Shown here piece by piece: positions 62,529-64,000 of a stretch of 64,000 bases of DNA. The stretch covers positions 1-64,000 of the forward strand of contig CAWIMW010000006.1 of the NCBI GenBank assembly GCA_963837365.1, given 5' to 3'. Numbering within the stretch: the stretch's first letter is position 1; each line of letters opens with the position of its first letter. The notes beneath the pieces are model-generated. The model worked only from the letters and a program-made list of their open reading frames with translations, had not been told where the DNA came from and did not search any database. The position numbers and the translations under genes are program-made. This DNA is from CAWBXL01 sp963837365. Its GTDB lineage: Bacteria; Acidobacteriota; Terriglobia; Terriglobales; Acidobacteriaceae.

Positions 62529-63572
62529 TTGCGCTACTATGATCCAGTGGCCCCGCTCCTCGAAATTCAGAAACTGACAATCGAATTTCCGGCTCCTGGC
62601 GGGAACCGTCTTGCCGCGGTTCGTGACCTGGACTTCAGCATCGCCGGTGGAGAAGTGCTGGGACTGGTAGGGGAATCGGGATCGGGAAAGTCGGTTACTT
62701 CTCTTGCAGTGATGGGTCTGCTTCCGCCGCAAGCTCAGGTGTCTGGTGAGATTACATTTACCGCAAGCGGCTTCGCTTCCAATTTGCTCAAGGTGCCGGG
62801 GGACAAACTGCGCCAATTGCGCGGCTCAGCTATCGGCATGATCTTTCAAGAGCCTATGACAGCGCTCAATCCGGTCATGCGAGTCGGCGAACAGATTGCT
62901 GAAGCGGTTACTGCACATCGTTCAGTCAGCAAGAAAGAAGCTTGGGAGTGCGCTGTGGCAGCCATGAACGATGTTGCCATTCCTGACGCCGCGCGGCGGG
63001 CACGGGATTACCCCCATCAGCTCTCCGGCGGAATGCGCCAGCGCATTATGATCGCCATGGCGATTGTGAACCGTCCTCAATTACTCATCGCCGATGAACC
63101 GACAACGGCACTCGATGTAACCATCCAGGCGCAGATCCTTGAACTTCTTGGAGAATTGCGTGCGAAGTTCGGGCTGGCCATGCTTTTTATTTCCCATGAT
63201 CTTGCGGTGGTCTCACAAGTCGCGGACCGGGTAGCAGTCATGTATGCAGGAAATCTGGTCGAACTTGGTTCAAAGCGGCACATCTTTCAAACTGCGGCCC
63301 ATCCTTATACGCAGGGACTTTTGCGGGCAGTGCCAACATTAAAAACTGATCGCAATCGCGCTTTGCTTACGATTGAGGGCACGGTACCTGCTCTTCAAGC
63401 AATGCCACCCGGCTGCCCCTTTGAACCACGATGCGATCAGAAGATCGCGGAATGCGCTCAGAGCTTACCAGAGTTAACTGAAATCTCGCCCGGCCACTGG
63501 GCGCGTTGTCCGGTTGTGAATGCGGGTGCCACGCGGATGTTTCATAACCAGTCCCCCGGAATAGGGCTATAA
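62529..63572 (+). CDS. Oligopeptide/dipeptide ABC transporter ATPase, OppD/DppD type
   Basis: 347 residues, start TTG. Walker A GESGSGKSV, GMIFQEPMTALNPVMRVG (Q-loop), signature QLSGGMRQRIMIAMAI, Walker B LLIADEP, H-loop SHDLAVV. The C-terminal PPGCPFEPRCDQKIAECAQSLPELTEISPGHWARC has four Cys as in OppD/DppD/NikD. Energises peptide uptake. No permease or binding protein is close by; the OppF-type gene lies at 38 kb. Confidence 0.93.
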   Translation: MRYYDPVAPLLEIQKLTIEFPAPGGNRLAAVRDLDFSIAGGEVLGLVGESGSGKSVTSLAVMGLLPPQAQVSGEITFTASGFASNLLKVPGDKLRQLRGSAIGMIFQEPMTALNPVMRVGEQIAEAVTAHRSVSKKEAWECAVAAMNDVAIPDAARRARDYPHQLSGGMRQRIMIAMAIVNRPQLLIADEPTTALDVTIQAQILELLGELRAKFGLAMLFISHDLAVVSQVADRVAVMYAGNLVELGSKRHIFQTAAHPYTQGLLRAVPTLKTDRNRALLTIEGTVPALQAMPPGCPFEPRCDQKIAECAQSLPELTEISPGHWARCPVVNAGATRMFHNQSPGIGL

Positions 63573-63592
63573 TCGCCAGTTTCCGGTGACGC

Positions 63593-64000
63593 GTGCGACT
63601 TTTTCTTCTCAGCGACATACACAGCAACCTCGAGGCCCTCGAGGCTTGCCTTGCGTCCGCGCCTGAATGCGACATCGCCGTCAATCTCGGCGACATCGTT
63701 GGCTATGGCGCCAGCCCGAATGAGGTGATCGAGCGTTCGCGGAGCCTGGGTCAGGTTGTCGTTCGGGGAAACCACGACAAAGCCGTAACCGGTCTTACCG
63801 ATCTCAATGACTTCAACCCGGTTGCCGGAGTGGCCGCCCTTTGGACGCGCGACCAACTGACCCCAGAAAACCACGCATGGTTGCAGAGTCTGCCACAAGG
63901 GCCTATCACAATTGCCGATGTCCCCGAGGCGCAGTTTGTGCACGGCTCCCCGCTCGATGAAGATGAATACGTGGTCAACAGCGAGGAGGCTTACATTTCA
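63593..64000 (+). CDS. Calcineurin-like metallophosphoesterase, partial at right window edge
   Basis: A GTG at 63593 opens 136 codons still open at base 64000. Metal motifs LLSDIHSN (residues 5-12), NLGDIVGYG (31-39), VVRGNHDKAV and QFVHGSPLDED are all present, the YfcE/MJ0936-type pattern. Probably a phosphodiesterase acting on nucleotides or diadenosine polyphosphate; substrate unassigned. TATAAT at 63569-63574, across the end of oppD, might be its -10. Confidence 0.88.
   Translation, partial: MRLFLLSDIHSNLEALEACLASAPECDIAVNLGDIVGYGASPNEVIERSRSLGQVVVRGNHDKAVTGLTDLNDFNPVAGVAALWTRDQLTPENHAWLQSLPQGPITIADVPEAQFVHGSPLDEDEYVVNSEEAYIS

Overview
The window looks like chromosomal DNA of a moderately high-GC soil bacterium, most likely an acidobacterium (Koribacter/Terriglobia type). 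This is inferred from gene content: a response regulator with a very long disordered tail, BamD with a long tail, a carboxypeptidase-regulatory-like fragment, a GGGG-rich lipoprotein xylanase, and many dispersed palindromic repeats. No rRNA or other taxonomic anchor is present. One tRNA (Arg, anticodon TCT) is seen. No CRISPR array or phage was found.

Layout. 0-5.4 kb is a disturbed accessory stretch: a HAD hydrolase coupled to a membrane protein that leaves the window, a frameshifted Asp-box propeller, an unknown gene cut in two by a dead IS3-family element, and an IS200/RAYT-like HUH transposase framed by REP palindromes. 5.4-12.1 kb holds small soluble and secreted proteins and an ECF42-type sigma factor. 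Facing the sigma factor is a run of YciI/DGPF genes, a DUF899 thioredoxin-like protein, a VOC protein and a tiny cysteine-containing protein; two promoter-like sites with identical spacing precede the two transcription units. 12.1-24.7 kb holds secreted carbohydrate enzymes (GH20, a lactonase, an alpha/alpha-barrel-like protein), Ada, glutaminyl cyclase, PilZ and FmdB proteins, a YheT hydrolase, a DUF1624 acyltransferase and a radical SAM protein. 24.8-39.5 kb holds the tRNA, a TPR membrane protein, a 2Fe-2S ferredoxin, a GH10 xylanase, an acyl-CoA dehydrogenase, a MerR-TPR regulator, an OlsF-like two-domain acyltransferase, PhoU, an SPFH protein, VKOR, cytidylate kinase, a YIP1 protein, an OppF-type ATPase and a DMT permease.

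39.7-54.1 kb is bracketed by two inverted copies of the 5' part of valS: a broken 0.9-kb copy on the minus strand and the intact gene on the plus strand. Between them lie a translationally coupled operon of three secreted proteins (unknown, matrixin-like metalloprotease, Ig-repeat lipoprotein), rpe, bamD, a response regulator and decayed enzyme genes. 54-64 kb carries nadC, a heavily decayed GH44 cellulase, birA-coaX, an ECF sigma factor overlapping a TonB protein with a long cytoplasmic head, an OppD-type ATPase and the start of a metallophosphoesterase.

Two themes recur. Palindromic repeats of several families sit between genes and also inside open reading frames (valS twice, the DUF1624 gene), where they are translated. 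Several genes carry frameshifts or stops: some are single-base and could be sequencing errors, but the GH44 gene, the IS and the valS copy are clearly decayed.
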